Shown: piece by piece, positions 1-9,271 of the stretch
How the letters are laid out: each line of letters starts with the position of its first letter
How positions within the stretch are numbered: position 1 is the first letter of the stretch
From: Globomyces pollinis-pini
Taxonomy: Eukaryota > Chytridiomycota > Chytridiomycetes > Rhizophydiales > Globomycetaceae
DNA: 19,057 nucleotides
Assembly (NCBI GenBank): GCA_025399215.1
Contig: MU621408.1
Coordinates: 1 to 19,057, forward strand
Direction: 5' to 3'
Position numbers and translations under genes: made by a program
Notes under the pieces: model-generated
The model's input: only the letters and a program-made list of their open reading frames with translations
What the model was told of the DNA's origin: nothing
The model's database searches: none

Positions 1-212
1 ACAACAATTTGGGCAAGATAAAACTAACATTAGAGTAGCTGCTACCAAAGACGCGTCCACTCTGAAGTAAATAGATCTTGTAATGATCATTCGGACTAAA
101 ACATACACATCGATTACTTTCTATCAATGCCTCACTAAACTTAAGAATTGAAATAAGCATGCTTCTGAAGATAGAATGTTCAATACTACCTTTAATTCCA
201 GCCCTGGTTGAG

Positions 213-253
213 AGCGCCCATCGCTACTCCTCAACGAGGAGCACCTAGTCGCT
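213..253. repeat. Short nested hairpin
   Basis: CTCCTC at 227-232 pairs perfectly with GAGGAG at 236-241 across a 3-base loop. Outer arms AGCG (213-216) and CGCT (250-253) can also pair. It lies just downstream of the stop of the minus-strand gag-like ORF, so it could act at that transcript's 3' end, but nothing else supports this. Confidence 0.4.
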
Positions 254-682
254 AGGTTTCTCTTTTCCCATTGCAACATTTGCCAGTCTTGGTAGTTGAG
301 AGCCCAAATAAACGTTCCCCTTGTAAAATATCATAAATTTCTTTTTCAATTCTTCCAGGTTTTTTGGTGTTCCATTTACTAATAATGATTCAGAAAATGA
401 GTGTGACTTTGGGTCATCCTTGGTGCATGCATTCAACAACAACATCATTAATGAGCTCTTTAGGGCCTCTGTTGGTAGCTCGCGATTAATAAATTTCCCA
501 AAGTCTTCAATGAATGCCAGTGGATCGTTTTTGCTTGAATGAAAATTTAGGCTCACGGGTTTTCGGGATAGAATACCTTTTAGCACGTTTTCTTGTTGAG
601 CCAACCAACACAAGTAAGAATGGCAAGCCATTAGCAAAATGGCTTGCACAAGAAAGATTCTTGCATTAAGCAATTGTTCCAA
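245..682 (-). CDS. Hypothetical protein, retrotransposon gag-like fragment
   Basis: This open frame encodes up to 145 residues from a TTG at 682. The first ATG is at 631, giving about 128 residues that begin MACHSYLCW. I do not recognise a definite family. The arrangement NFHSSKNDPLAFIEDFGKF, then a helical leucine-rich stretch, then LEELKKKFMIFYKG, resembles the capsid-like core of Ty3/gypsy gag proteins (a DP..F...F motif followed by a L..LK..F.. motif). No zinc knuckle, protease or reverse transcriptase is visible nearby, so if it is gag it is a fragment or a domesticated copy. The N-terminal part contains the palindromic motif described at 620-647. TTAGGG units lie just upstream at 716-729. 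It could also be a host gene with unseen introns. Confidence 0.4.
   Translation of the reverse strand: MEQLLNARIFLVQAILLMACHSYLCWLAQQENVLKGILSRKPVSLNFHSSKNDPLAFIEDFGKFINRELPTEALKSSLMMLLLNACTKDDPKSHSFSESLLVNGTPKNLEELKKKFMIFYKGNVYLGSQLPRLANVAMGKEKPSD
620..647. repeat. Palindromic AATGGCAAGCC motif, copy 1
   Basis: GCAAGCCATT (623-632) is the exact reverse complement of AATGGCTTGC (638-647), with a 5-base loop. The same core, AATGGCAAGCC(A/G)TTAG, occurs on the same strand at 1462 inside a second, longer inverted repeat. The motif lies within the gag-like open frame and spans its first ATG. Confidence 0.6.
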
Positions 683-715
683 ATTCCAGCAGATAAATTT
701 GTGCAGTTAAAGCAA

Positions 716-729
716 GGGTTAGGGTTAGG
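716..729 (+). repeat. Interstitial telomere-like repeat (2 units)
   Basis: GGGTTAGGGTTAGG is two-plus units of TTAGGG, the telomere repeat of animals, most fungi and many protists. It lies about 85 bases upstream of the first ATG of the minus-strand gag-like ORF. Confidence 0.8.
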
Positions 730-1027
730 TGGCGCAGAAAGCTGAAACTGAAAAAAAATTTATTTTTTCCTTTACTTTAACTCAACAGATTAGGCGGCCA
801 TGGTGATGACCCATCATGTTTTACGCTAGATACATTAAGTGTCATGTCATGAACAATTTTCGATGGGACTACTTTTCTTAACACGCAGTTTGTATTAAGG
901 TATACCAAAAACAATCTACTTTGAGAAATGTAATAATTACCTATATGTATCTTGATCTTTTTGTTGTGAGTATTATTTCATAATAAAGACTAGACCATAA
1001 ATAAGAAGTATAAAGAAAATGAGTGTC

Positions 1028-1193
1028 GCAATAGATCACCTCTATCGAGGTCGGATCAGGAATTACACTACAGAGTAAAGGTGCAAAACCATAGGCATTT
1101 AGTTCTCGTCGAGTACCCTCGTTTAAGTACCTTCACTACAAAATAAAGGTACTTAACTGGCTGGCTCTTTACTCTGGAAACCTGATCTATAGC
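1028..1193. repeat. 166-nt nested palindromic element
   Basis: Several inverted repeats are concentric. GCAATAGATCA (1028-1038) pairs with TGATCTATAGC (1183-1193) with one mismatch. GATCAGG (1054-1060) pairs with CCTGATC (1181-1187). CAGAGTAAAG (1071-1080) pairs with CTTTACTCTG (1167-1176). TTAAGTACCTT (1123-1133) pairs with AAGGTACTTAA (1146-1156). A small side hairpin ACCTC/GAGGT sits at 1038-1051, between two copies of GATCA. The whole could fold as one long stem, as in a MITE or a hairpin RNA precursor. No target-site duplication is obvious. Confidence 0.65.
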
Positions 1194-1245
1194 AAATTAT
1201 ATGTTCTACCTTGGTTCCTTTAAGTTAATTTTTATTTAATTTAAT

Positions 1246-1278
1246 AGCACACATGATCGGTCTTTAACCGTCTGTGCT
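1246..1278. repeat. Two-tier hairpin
   Basis: AGCACA (1246-1251) pairs with TGTGCT (1273-1278), and inside it CGGT (1258-1261) pairs with ACCG (1267-1270). It stands alone in AT-rich sequence about 50 bases after the larger palindromic element. Function unknown. Confidence 0.4.
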
Positions 1279-1461
1279 GTGCTACAATTGTGTTTACTAT
1301 TTTTGTATATTTTAAGTTATACAATTTTAGAAAATTCAATGCTTTGGGAAAAAAGAATATGAAGCACTAGGATTTCTGTTGGAATCGCATTTAGTAATTT
1401 AATTGTAACTCACTATTAGAAACTTCAAGACCAATCAATAACAATAAGATCAATCAGCAAC

Positions 1462-1513
1462 AATGGCAAGCCGTTAGAAATTGGCTAGCCCAAGTCTCTA
1501 ATGGCTTGCCATT
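1462..1513. repeat. Palindromic AATGGCAAGCC motif, copy 2
   Basis: Arms of 17 bases at 1462-1478 and 1497-1513 are inverted repeats with a single G/A difference, which would be a G-U pair in RNA. The loop also contains TGGCTAGCC, a third relative of the motif. It is a diverged, extended version of the inverted repeat at 620-647. Confidence 0.6.
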
Positions 1514-1992
1514 ATCTTGTCCACTAAACTTTGACGAATAGCATACCTTTTGTCGAAACGTTCTTCAAGGATTTAGAGCCTGCGTTTTGCCAGTCTATCG
1601 ATGATTTGTGTGTAAAATTAATTTACTACCGCGTCAAACTCCTCAAACTGGCTTCAGCAAGACGTAAATCTGCATAAAAAGTCACCTTTATGGCTATAGT
1701 TATTGGTTATAACTGAGTAAATATTTCTGTTATTCAAAATATATTAGCCATCTTAAACTATTCAGATATCTATCTAGTTTTTTTTTGTCTAAATCAGTTA
1801 GCAACATACCTAATACTTATACTTTGTACTTCAGAAGAATTTGGATTTGTTTTCCTTTAGTTTTAGTTTCTACTGTATCGCAAAATTATTTAATTCTATT
1901 TTACCATAGAATATGACCATCTTCAAGTCTTACGTTTGTTTCCAACAAACAGTGGACAATTTTCTATATATGATATGTTTATTATTAACAAT

Positions 1993-2889
1993 TTATCGGA
2001 CTTGAGGTAACTTCACCGATTCTTTAACACTTACTTTGGAAACTTGAACATTAGTCTTCAAAGTTGCACCACTCATCACAGATTTCTTTGAGACTACCTT
2101 CCATGGTCGGACATCTGGTAGATACACAAGAAAAATGTTTGTTAGGAATATAGATACGGGAACGGTGATGTAGCATGCTTGTAAAATCGATAACCATGGT
2201 ATTCCAAGATTCAAATATAGGATCATGTATGTAAGTTCTGCCAAGTAATATATTCCAAATGATTGTACTTCTGCATCTACATATTTTCTAATAAATTCTT
2301 TAAAGTGTAATCCTCGATTGCCATTCTTGTAAAGAAAGTACACAAGGTATCCTAGTAAAGCAGTTTCGAAAAGAAAGGCTGAAATGTGTTCTTGCCAAAC
2401 AGCAAATTTAGGTAATGAAGTGAAACAAATTCCTATCCCTGGTCGAATGGTTCGAGAAAACACACTATCCATATAGTAGATATTGTAGCAATACGAAACC
2501 ACACGAGTCATTGCTAATGAATACAACACCACTTTACCCCAAGTTCCAGCAAGAGTAATGGCACAGAATTTCACGCATTGGTAATAATCATAACACAAGA
2601 ATCCAACATATATCCAAAAATAAAGGAATTTTCTACCCAAATAGCAATGTTCGATGGGTTGGGCAGTGAGCAAGAAATAGAATGCTGTAAAAGTACCTAG
2701 CCAGATTCCAAAACCGCAACCAAAAGCCAAATATCGGAATGTATCAGGTAACCTTTTCCAATAGATTGAAGCTATAATAGCTAATGACAATTGTATAGAC
2801 CAACATATTATGTTGATTATCAGGTACATCCTTGCTGGTAATGGAGCATCGGCAGCATAAGGTGGAGTAAATTCAAACCAAGAAGTCAT
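1993..2889 (-). CDS. Hypothetical seven-transmembrane protein
   Basis: A single-exon gene encodes 298 residues, starting at a true ATG (2889) and ending in TAA. I do not recognise the family. Hydrophobic segments fall at roughly residues 21-43, 52-75, 88-105, 107-125, 165-188, 208-228 and 235-258, so seven membrane spans are likely. The N-terminus is short and polar-aromatic (MTSWFEFTPPYAADAPLPAR). The last 40 residues are a Lys/Ser/Val-rich tail, probably cytosolic. There is no N-terminal signal peptide apart from the first span. The topology is GPCR-like, but no diagnostic GPCR motif is evident. Lack of introns stands out where most conserved genes here carry several, and may mean recent acquisition, retroposition or chance. 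TTAGGG units lie about 430 bases upstream. Confidence 0.85.
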   Translation of the reverse strand: MTSWFEFTPPYAADAPLPARMYLIINIICWSIQLSLAIIASIYWKRLPDTFRYLAFGCGFGIWLGTFTAFYFLLTAQPIEHCYLGRKFLYFWIYVGFLCYDYYQCVKFCAITLAGTWGKVVLYSLAMTRVVSYCYNIYYMDSVFSRTIRPGIGICFTSLPKFAVWQEHISAFLFETALLGYLVYFLYKNGNRGLHFKEFIRKYVDAEVQSFGIYYLAELTYMILYLNLGIPWLSILQACYITVPVSIFLTNIFLVYLPDVRPWKVVSKKSVMSGATLKTNVQVSKVSVKESVKLPQVR

Positions 2890-3582
2890 ATTTGTAATTC
2901 AGAAAAAATTCGGATGACGCGATATGCTATTACGATTTAATTTTTTGCATTGCAATTTATATCATCTTGGTGTTCATGGTCTAAATATGATTCTTTTGTT
3001 CAAAAGAAAAAAGTCTGAGAGTAGCTTAGCTGAAAGAGTGGATTAGTGAAATCGATAAAAACAACCCAAGTGCGTGTTAGAATAAGTAATACAATCAGTT
3101 ATTTATGTAGTTCAATGCTGATAGTCACTTAATGTTTTATTTTCCAATTCAAAAGTTTGTACCACCAGATAATATAAACCCTGTTGGAACGTATTTAACA
3201 ATCACAATCATCTCGAAAATTAAAAAAAAAACTGATTTGAAGAAATGGGATCTGCTTAATTATCAACTATATGTCACTGTTTCCTTATGTGTTTGAGTAC
3301 TGGTAAGGCGAAGTTTTAGGGTTAGGGTTAGGGTTAGGGTCGTGATTAACATTTGACCTTATCAGCATTTAAAAAGTTAGTTGCAGATTGAATCCAACCA
3401 GAAAAATAGTTCAAATATTCGACAGAATATTCAATAAATCGCTGTATTATCTAAATAAAACTCTCATCAAAACTTCATTTCTCATTAACAACAGTATGAA
3501 ATGATTAGGAAAGATCATATATTTCAACATAATAGTCAAAAAAAAAAGAGTACTGAAGAACTTCTACAAACAGTATAATCAA
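2890..3582. other. Intergenic spacer upstream of the 7TM gene
   Basis: About 690 AT-rich bases separate the 7TM start codon from the SF3A3 stop codon. Apart from the four-unit TTAGGG array at 3316-3339 I see no gene or RNA. The 7TM promoter and the SF3A3 3' end must both lie here. Confidence 0.6.
3316..3339 (+). repeat. Interstitial telomere-like repeat (4 units)
   Basis: Four perfect tandem TTAGGG units. This is the longest such array in the window. It sits between two minus-strand genes, well upstream of the 7TM gene and downstream of SF3A3. Confidence 0.9.
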
Positions 3583-5218
3583 CTATATAATTCCTTGTCG
3601 TTTCAAATCTACAAAATAGATTAATCTAATCAATATACCTTCATAAGTTTTCTTGTTAAACACATTACCCTCATCATCTTCATATTCTTCAATGACATCA
3701 GCAGTAATAGCCTCTGCCTTTGATGTATTCTTTAGTTTTTCAGCCACTAAATCTATTATAAAGGTTCAGCTTACGCATATAAGCATCTTCAATTTTTGTT
3801 ATATCTTGGAAATATCGGCCATTTGGAATTCCAAGACATCTCATTCCATGTGCATGTCTCCATTCCTGGAAATGTCTGTCAAAGGCTTTTCGTCCCATGT
3901 ATATATAACCACCACAGATTTCACAAGGATATTCTACACCTAACCCGTGTAGTTTAAACAACCAGAACGGAATTGGCTTTCCATCCCATCCAAGTGGTAA
4001 TTTCAGTGGGTTATATATTTTCTCATCGTCTTCTTCATCTGATTCTTCGACAATCACCGTTGGCTCTTCTTCATCAACCATCTAAAAATTTAAAATTTTC
4101 ATTTCAAGTTACCCTTTCTTTTTCTGTTAATGCTTGCTTACGTTCTACGTGAGCTTTAGTATCATCACGAATTTCGGATAACTGTTCCATATATTGAGAA
4201 ACAATATATTCAGCATAAGCTAAAGGTCGATGTTTCTCATATTCTTGCTCTTTGGATGCTTTAATTGCTTCTTCTGTATTTGCTTGATCACCTTTGATTT
4301 GAGACAACTTTTTATGTTTTTTTCCAGTTTTATGTGATTCAAATACAGCACGATTTGTAAACTGTTTATCACCTACGGTTAAGGTTGAACGAGATACATA
4401 CAAGGTATACAGTATAAGGAAGGGTCCAACATTGGTGCTTGCTCCCGTTCCCAATTAGGGACTTCACCTTTTAACCAGAGTTCATCAAAATCTAATCGAA
4501 TTTGAGTTTCAAACACTTCGATATTGAATAATGGCTTTGCTCGTCGAATCCAATCGGCAAAATATGTGGTCATGTTTACCAAATAACTAGGGTATTACAA
4601 TATTGAATTATAACTTACGATTGGTATTCTGGTAGTTTCTTGGTTTCGATTTTAATATCTTGAAATCTAGCAAAGCGATCTAGATAATTCAAATAATTGA
4701 GTCGCTTCACTCCTTTCAGATTCGAATACTCTAAAAACAAAGAATTCATATCCAGAAACTTTCCATATGATTCTTCACCAGTAAATTTTGCATCCAACAC
4801 TAACAAACTTAATACATTCATAACGTATACATTGCATTTCTCTCTCTGGATCTGGAAGACATTGCTTAGGGTCGAAAGGAGGTGCTAATTCATTTGGTAG
4901 TTTACGATAATAGTCTTTGATATTCTTCAAACGAGAATAAAATTCAGTGAATGCATCATCTCCAGTCATTGCTTGAACATCCGTTTTGAAAGTACCATCT
5001 TCATCAGTATAAATAACTAGCAATTCTTTTGAAGTTTGTGAAATCTCATCTATCAAGTTAAAGATCAATAATTAACCTAAGAATGATGCTACTCTTGTTT
5101 CTAGTACAACTTGATCTTTATGACTTCTGGTATTGTAAAGCAGTTGATGGACAGCAGCTTGTTCCAATCTTTCAAGTTCTTCATGAAGTCTCCTCGTTTG
5201 TTCTAAAATTGATTCCAT
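3583..5218 (-). CDS. SF3A3: Splicing factor 3a subunit 3 (SF3a60/Prp9)
   Basis: SF3a60 is part of the U2 snRNP that recognises the intron branch point. Eight exons restore a 475-residue protein (human 501): 5077-5218, 4831-5049, 4620-4799, 4402-4587, 4113-4372, 3775-4081, 3639-3746 and 3583-3608; the total divides by three. The seven introns are 27, 31, 32, 29, 31, 28 and 30 nt. The N-terminus [18 protein letters not shown] matches the family. A Prp9-like C2H2 finger has C240/C243 and H256/H262, its second Cys codon split by intron 4. An acidic stretch near 341-349 is followed by [16 protein letters not shown] and the C-terminal zinc finger C382/C385/H399/H405 (CEIC...[14 protein letters not shown]). 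The protein ends [12 protein letters not shown], which requires the 26-nt last exon. Start ATG at 5218, stop TAG. All diagnostic motifs are intact, so it should be functional. Confidence 0.97.
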
Positions 5219-5601
5219 TTTTTTTGAATTGAATTAAAAAAAATTCAACCACAAATGAATTGAATTACCAACATGGAGACTACAGAATGGAACAAGACCA
5301 GAAAATAGGAATTTATTCAAATGGTTAGGAAATGTCTTGAATTGACTAATTCGAACAAAAGTATCTCAATTAGTTTGGTGCTTGAATACAACTTGCGTAT
5401 CATCTTTCCTAGGAAATGAATAAAAATATAACTCATGATGGTATAATGAACTTAAAATATTGGTATTATGAATTTGAATCAAAACATATAAAGAATTGTA
5501 GAAACACAAAAATGAACAATATCAACAACTTCATTGAACATTTTATTTGACGTAACTTGCAGCCAAGTTTCTTTGTTCATTTCAATTGAAGCAACAATAA
5601 A
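5219..5601. other. SF3A3-COX20 intergenic spacer
   Basis: About 380 AT-rich bases with the SF3A3 promoter and the COX20 3' end. A plus-strand frame from ATG 5273 to TGA 5419 is broken by an in-frame TAG at 5306. It matches nothing I know, and no mini-intron removes the stop. I see no RNA gene or repeat. Confidence 0.5.
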
Positions 5602-6030
5602 TTATTGAGATTGTATTTTTTGATATTCAGCCATTTTCTTTATCTGTTCTTGACTGACCTTGCGTTGAAATCTACAAAATTCCCTGATAGTTTATTGATT
5701 AATTGAAATGATACCATGAAATTGCAGATGAAATTCCGAATGAAAGGACTCCCCAATTCCCAGCTGATTTCCAATTACCTTTAAGATATTAGTAAAGATA
5801 ATCCTACGATTAACGGCCAAACGAGCAATAGTTAAAAGACCACCAAGACTCAAACCAGTAATCAAAGCTTGACGAGCACAAGGAAGCTCGAATGCTTTCT
5901 GAAGGGTCAAGTTTTTCCACTCAATATGGTTCATACCGTCAACCAATGTCGGTGGTTTGGCCATTTTTTCTCTCATTTCTGCTACTTGTTCTGGAGTTGG
6001 TGCAATTGGTGGATTTGGTGTTGAATCCAT
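5602..6030 (-). CDS. COX20: Cytochrome c oxidase assembly protein COX20
   Basis: COX20 is an inner mitochondrial membrane chaperone for the Cox2 subunit during complex IV assembly. Three exons, 5808-6030, 5715-5778 and 5602-5683, give 122 residues. The introns are 29 nt (5779-5807) and 31 nt (5684-5714). The family core LPCARQALITG is followed by a first hydrophobic segment, a short loop, then NWKSAGNWGVLSFG and SWEFCRFQRK ending the second membrane segment. The C-terminus is charged (QEQIKKMAEYQK). Reading straight through intron 1 stays open for some distance but loses the conserved second half, so splicing sets the family match. Intron 1 starts with GT and is followed by GT in the exon. 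Presence of COX20 implies an aerobic mitochondrion. Small size makes orthology slightly less certain than for SF3A3. Confidence 0.9.
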
Positions 6031-6511
6031 TTCGGTTAATGAAAGGTAAAACTTTTTTTTCCTTCTGTAGACAGAAACGATTGGGTTAATAACTAGACTA
6101 ACCCATTATTTCCTTAGTCAGCATAATAACTTAGCAGTCCCTTCTTTTTAAAAATTAACGGTTACCAACCAACTAAATTGATCATTTAATGAATAGTTTG
6201 ATGGCATCTTAGTTATAATTCTTAAACGCACAACAGACATCTACTTTCTATTGTCACTAGCAAGCAAGTGGCCATATTTGGAGGGACAAATCATTCAGAA
6301 GCATGGGCGGGGTTCAAAGTATAAATGCTCTAGAAATGACGGTGCTATTGTATCCATAGTGTTATATCACTGCTGAGAGAGTCGATGGCCAATTACCGTT
6401 TACTATGGGGTTTAAATCCCATTTCAAAATGCCATCCGCTCTGTGTCCTGGCTTGTGTTGAGTACAAATATTTTATCAAATTGTAAACTCTATTAATCTC
6501 CACTTACAGAT
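6031..6511. other. Divergent spacer between COX20 and the LRR-kinase
   Basis: The two genes are divergent, so these 480 bases should hold both promoters. Visible items are a purine/pyrimidine tract near 6048-6062 and a small inverted repeat, GATGGC (near 6384) with GCCATC (near 6429), enclosing ATGGG...CCCAT. A CTTACAG directly before the ATG at 6512 looks like a 3' splice site, so an additional 5' exon or UTR intron is possible. Confidence 0.45.
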
Positions 6512-8875
6512 ATGATGGCTAATACTGAGTCCTTCACACTGGGACAGAAACAAGTTTTACCAGGTTATAAATTGATTAGCGGCTTTGGATGGACTGTTAT
6601 CTTGGATAGCAAGCATAAACAGAACGTGCAAAAGAGTTTCTGGTTGGAAACGAGTCCATTATATGATCTATCCCAGTGTAATATTTCATACCTGTCTCTT
6701 TCTTTCGACTACAGCAAAAAGTTATATATTCCATGGGGTTCTCAACCCAAGCGAACACTGGCCAACTTGACTGAAATGTATCTTTCATTAATTATATAAT
6801 ACGTAATAGAAATCTTGCTCTGAACGAGTTGAATGGACCACTACCATCGGAAATCGGAAATCTCATTGATTTGGAATATTTGTAATCTTTCATTGAGCAT
6901 AATCTTAGGTCACTCTCCCAAAACTGCCTTAGTGGACCAATTCCAATTGAAATTGGAAATCTGATCAATCTGACTGAATTGTATTTTGTATAGAATTCTA
7001 ATTCTAGGTATCTTTCTTACAACGGTCTAAGTGGGCCAATCCCAGGCCAGATTGGCAACTTGATCAACTTGACTCACTTGTATTTGTATAGAATTCTAAC
7101 TCTAGGTATCTCTCCCACAACGGCCTAAGTGGACCAATTCCAACTGAGATAGGAAATCTCACAAACTTGACTCAACTGTATATCTTTGAGGGGTTTGAAA
7201 CTCTAGGTCTCTTTCCAATAACAACCTGAGTGGGTCGATTCCAGCCGAGATTGGAAATCTCGCCAAATTAACCCAATTGTATTTATGAAGAGGTTTCTAA
7301 TTCTAGAACTCTTTCCAGAAACAAGCTGAGTGGACCAATTCCGGGCCAAATTGGAAATCTGAACAACTTAACTCAATTGTATTTTCGTGGAGCACTAATT
7401 CTAGGTTTCTTTTCAAGAACCGCCTGAGTGGATCAATTCCAGTTGAGATTGGAAATCTCACGAGGTTGACTCATTTGTAATTCTTTATGTGTTAAAGTAT
7501 AGATTTTTGGGCGAGAATGAATTTAATATTGTAATCCCATCCAGAAATCTTTTCAAAGACATTCATATGTAATTCAAAAACTTCTAATCCTAGGGTTAAT
7601 CCAAAGCCTAACTTTTGCGACATTCGATTTCAAATTTTGAATCGGATGGCAGGTTCCGGTGGTTCTGCAAAAGTATACGAAGCAGTTTATTGTGAAAAAG
7701 AAGCAGTAGCAAAGATCCCAGTTGACGAAGAAAGTGAAACACTCCTACATAAGGAGAGTAGACTCATGTCTATCTTGAATCATTCGAATATAACAAAATC
7801 ATTAGCTCTCATGGTAGATACTCCAATCAAACCCCCAGATGAAGAAAATCCTAAACGAACTGTACTATTCATTGAATTTATGAATTTGGGAACATTGACA
7901 AGTTACTGCAAACCATACTCTTCTGGGAATTTGGACGATTACACTCTGGTTAAGTGTCATACTTTGGATTTGTTTACTCAAGTAGTGAAAGGTATTGAAT
8001 ATATGCATCTGCAAGGGTATTGTCATTGCGATATGAAGCCAGATAATATTTTGATTCACAGGGAAAGCGATGGTTCATTAGTTGCCAAAGTTTCGGATTT
8101 AGGGTCAACAGTCAGGATTGGTACAGCTGATACATCAATATTACAAACCAAGGGCTATTGTCCTCCTGAGTTAAAACAGTCCAGTGTGGTATAGTTAATT
8201 GATTAACGGTTAGAAAACAGACAAATTTGACATTTATGCTTTGGGGGCAATCATTATCAATATTATTACACAAACACCACTTAGTACGAACTGGGGTGAC
8301 TCGATAACATGGGAATATAAACAAAAGTTCTTGAATCAATACATTAGAAATCCAGATTTACTTCGTATGGTGATGTTTTGTATCCATGATAATCCGGAAG
8401 AACGAAGAACAGCAACAGAATTGTTAGTGAATCTTTCACATATGATGCAAATCGACTTTGATCCGATCAACCTACAAAATGATGACTCGAAAAGTATTGA
8501 ATCATCTCTGACATATAAATAGTTCCAAAACCACCCAAATCAAGCACAGTTGAAAGTATCTCTACAGCTAACTCAACTGTATATAAGCACACTCCGGGAT
8601 CATATTTACTATCTCGGTTAGAGTTAAAATCACCAACACGATATGACATCTTTGAAGCTAAATTCAAGTTGACTTTTATAGGTGATGATGTCTTATTGAA
8701 TAGTGCCGCATTAAAGAAGTTGGTGAAACCTCCAGCCAATACAGTGACTAGCAAAGGATTGAACTCGAATTTACTGGCTGAGTTTCCTTCATTGATGTGT
8801 GACGGTGATGAGGATAGTTGGGAGGAAGATTTTCATATATTCTTGGACATCCTTATAGATATTGTTACTGAGTAA
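6512..8875 (+). CDS. Leucine-rich-repeat protein kinase (non-RD)
   Basis: Twelve exons restore one 687-residue protein: 6512-6777, 6810-6881, 6909-6980, 7008-7079, 7106-7177, 7207-7278, 7307-7378, 7405-7476, 7503-7568, 7594-8188, 8214-8493 and 8523-8875; the total divides by three. Introns are 25-32 nt. Residues 1-88 are an unrecognised N-terminal domain. Residues 89-257 are seven 24-residue plant-type LRRs (core LSGPIPxEIGNLxNLTxLYL), one per exon. A 22-residue non-canonical cap follows, then a kinase domain from about 290: glycine loop GSGGSAKV (299-306), K319, E333, HCD at 423-425 instead of HRD, K427, N430, DLG (D447) for DFG, and PPE (E471). A Ser/Thr-rich linker and an unrecognised 110-residue C-terminus follow. 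There is no signal peptide or membrane span between LRRs and kinase, so it is probably cytosolic, unlike plant receptor kinases. The catalytic Lys, Asp and Asn are kept, so it may be active. Confidence 0.92.
6810..7476 (+). repeat. Array of seven one-exon LRR cassettes
   Basis: Seven consecutive exons are each exactly 72 nt, and each encodes one 24-residue LRR. All junctions are phase 2, after the second base of a leucine (or equivalent) codon. The introns between them are 26-29 nt. Several share the 3' end CTAATTCTAG or CTAACTCTAG and the start GTATTT, so exon plus intron was amplified as a roughly 99-nt unit. Exons at 7008 and 7106 begin GTAT, repeating the first four bases of the preceding intron. 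Confidence 0.92.
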
Positions 8876-9271
8876 TTCATTTGAAAAAATAAAATGATTT
8901 TATGTCTTGAAATATCGATCCATTAAATTTTAATTTGCATTTAGTAATAATTATCGGTGGTACAATACTGTTTGATTCTACTTTATTCACATGATTCATA
9001 TGAAGAAAAGCAGTATAACGATAAAAAATCGGAACCGGTAACTGTAACTGGGAATGAACTCCAACCTTTTCCTAAAATCATTTTCGGTAAACAGTTGATA
9101 CTGATATGAGATGCTCACAGAATATGGATAAAACGAATAATATATAATTAGACCATTCCATAGCCTCATAAAATGTGATTGATGCAATTTTACATAGCCC
9201 CATTAATAGGATTGATGCCACAAGGTACAATTTTAAAATAGTTTCCATCAACTATGAAAATTAAGAATATC
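8876..9271. other. Spacer between LRR-kinase and its pseudogene
   Basis: About 400 AT-rich bases following the kinase stop codon. An AATAAA lies about 14 bases after the stop, a candidate polyadenylation signal. I see no further gene, RNA or repeat. Confidence 0.4.

Larger units (their letters stand above)
683..1992. other. Gene-poor spacer with structured elements
   Basis: I find no convincing gene in these 1.3 kb on either strand. The stretch holds TTAGGG units, a long palindromic element, a small hairpin and the second copy of the AATGGCAAGCC inverted repeat. A 49-codon plus-strand frame directly after that repeat (about 1534-1680) has no family resemblance. Low-complexity AT runs fill the rest. 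Confidence 0.5.

Noticed and set aside
5273..5419. Small plus-strand gene in the SF3A3-COX20 spacer
   Set aside because: The frame has an in-frame TAG at 5306, no GT...AG segment removes it, and the translation resembles no family convincingly.
6384..6434. tRNA-like T-arm (GGTTTAAATCC with flanking pairing stem)
   Set aside because: No matching acceptor stem, D-arm or anticodon arm could be built upstream, so a tRNA gene is not supported.
7500..7620. Telobox CTAGGGTTAA near 7591
   Set aside because: It is formed by the 3' end of an intron plus the next exon (GTTAATCC, coding VN), so it is probably coincidental.
7637..8194. Free-standing kinase gene starting near 7637
   Set aside because: No ATG precedes the glycine loop at a suitable distance. 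A 25-nt intron at 7569-7593 joins the LRR exons in frame to the kinase, and the total length divides by three.
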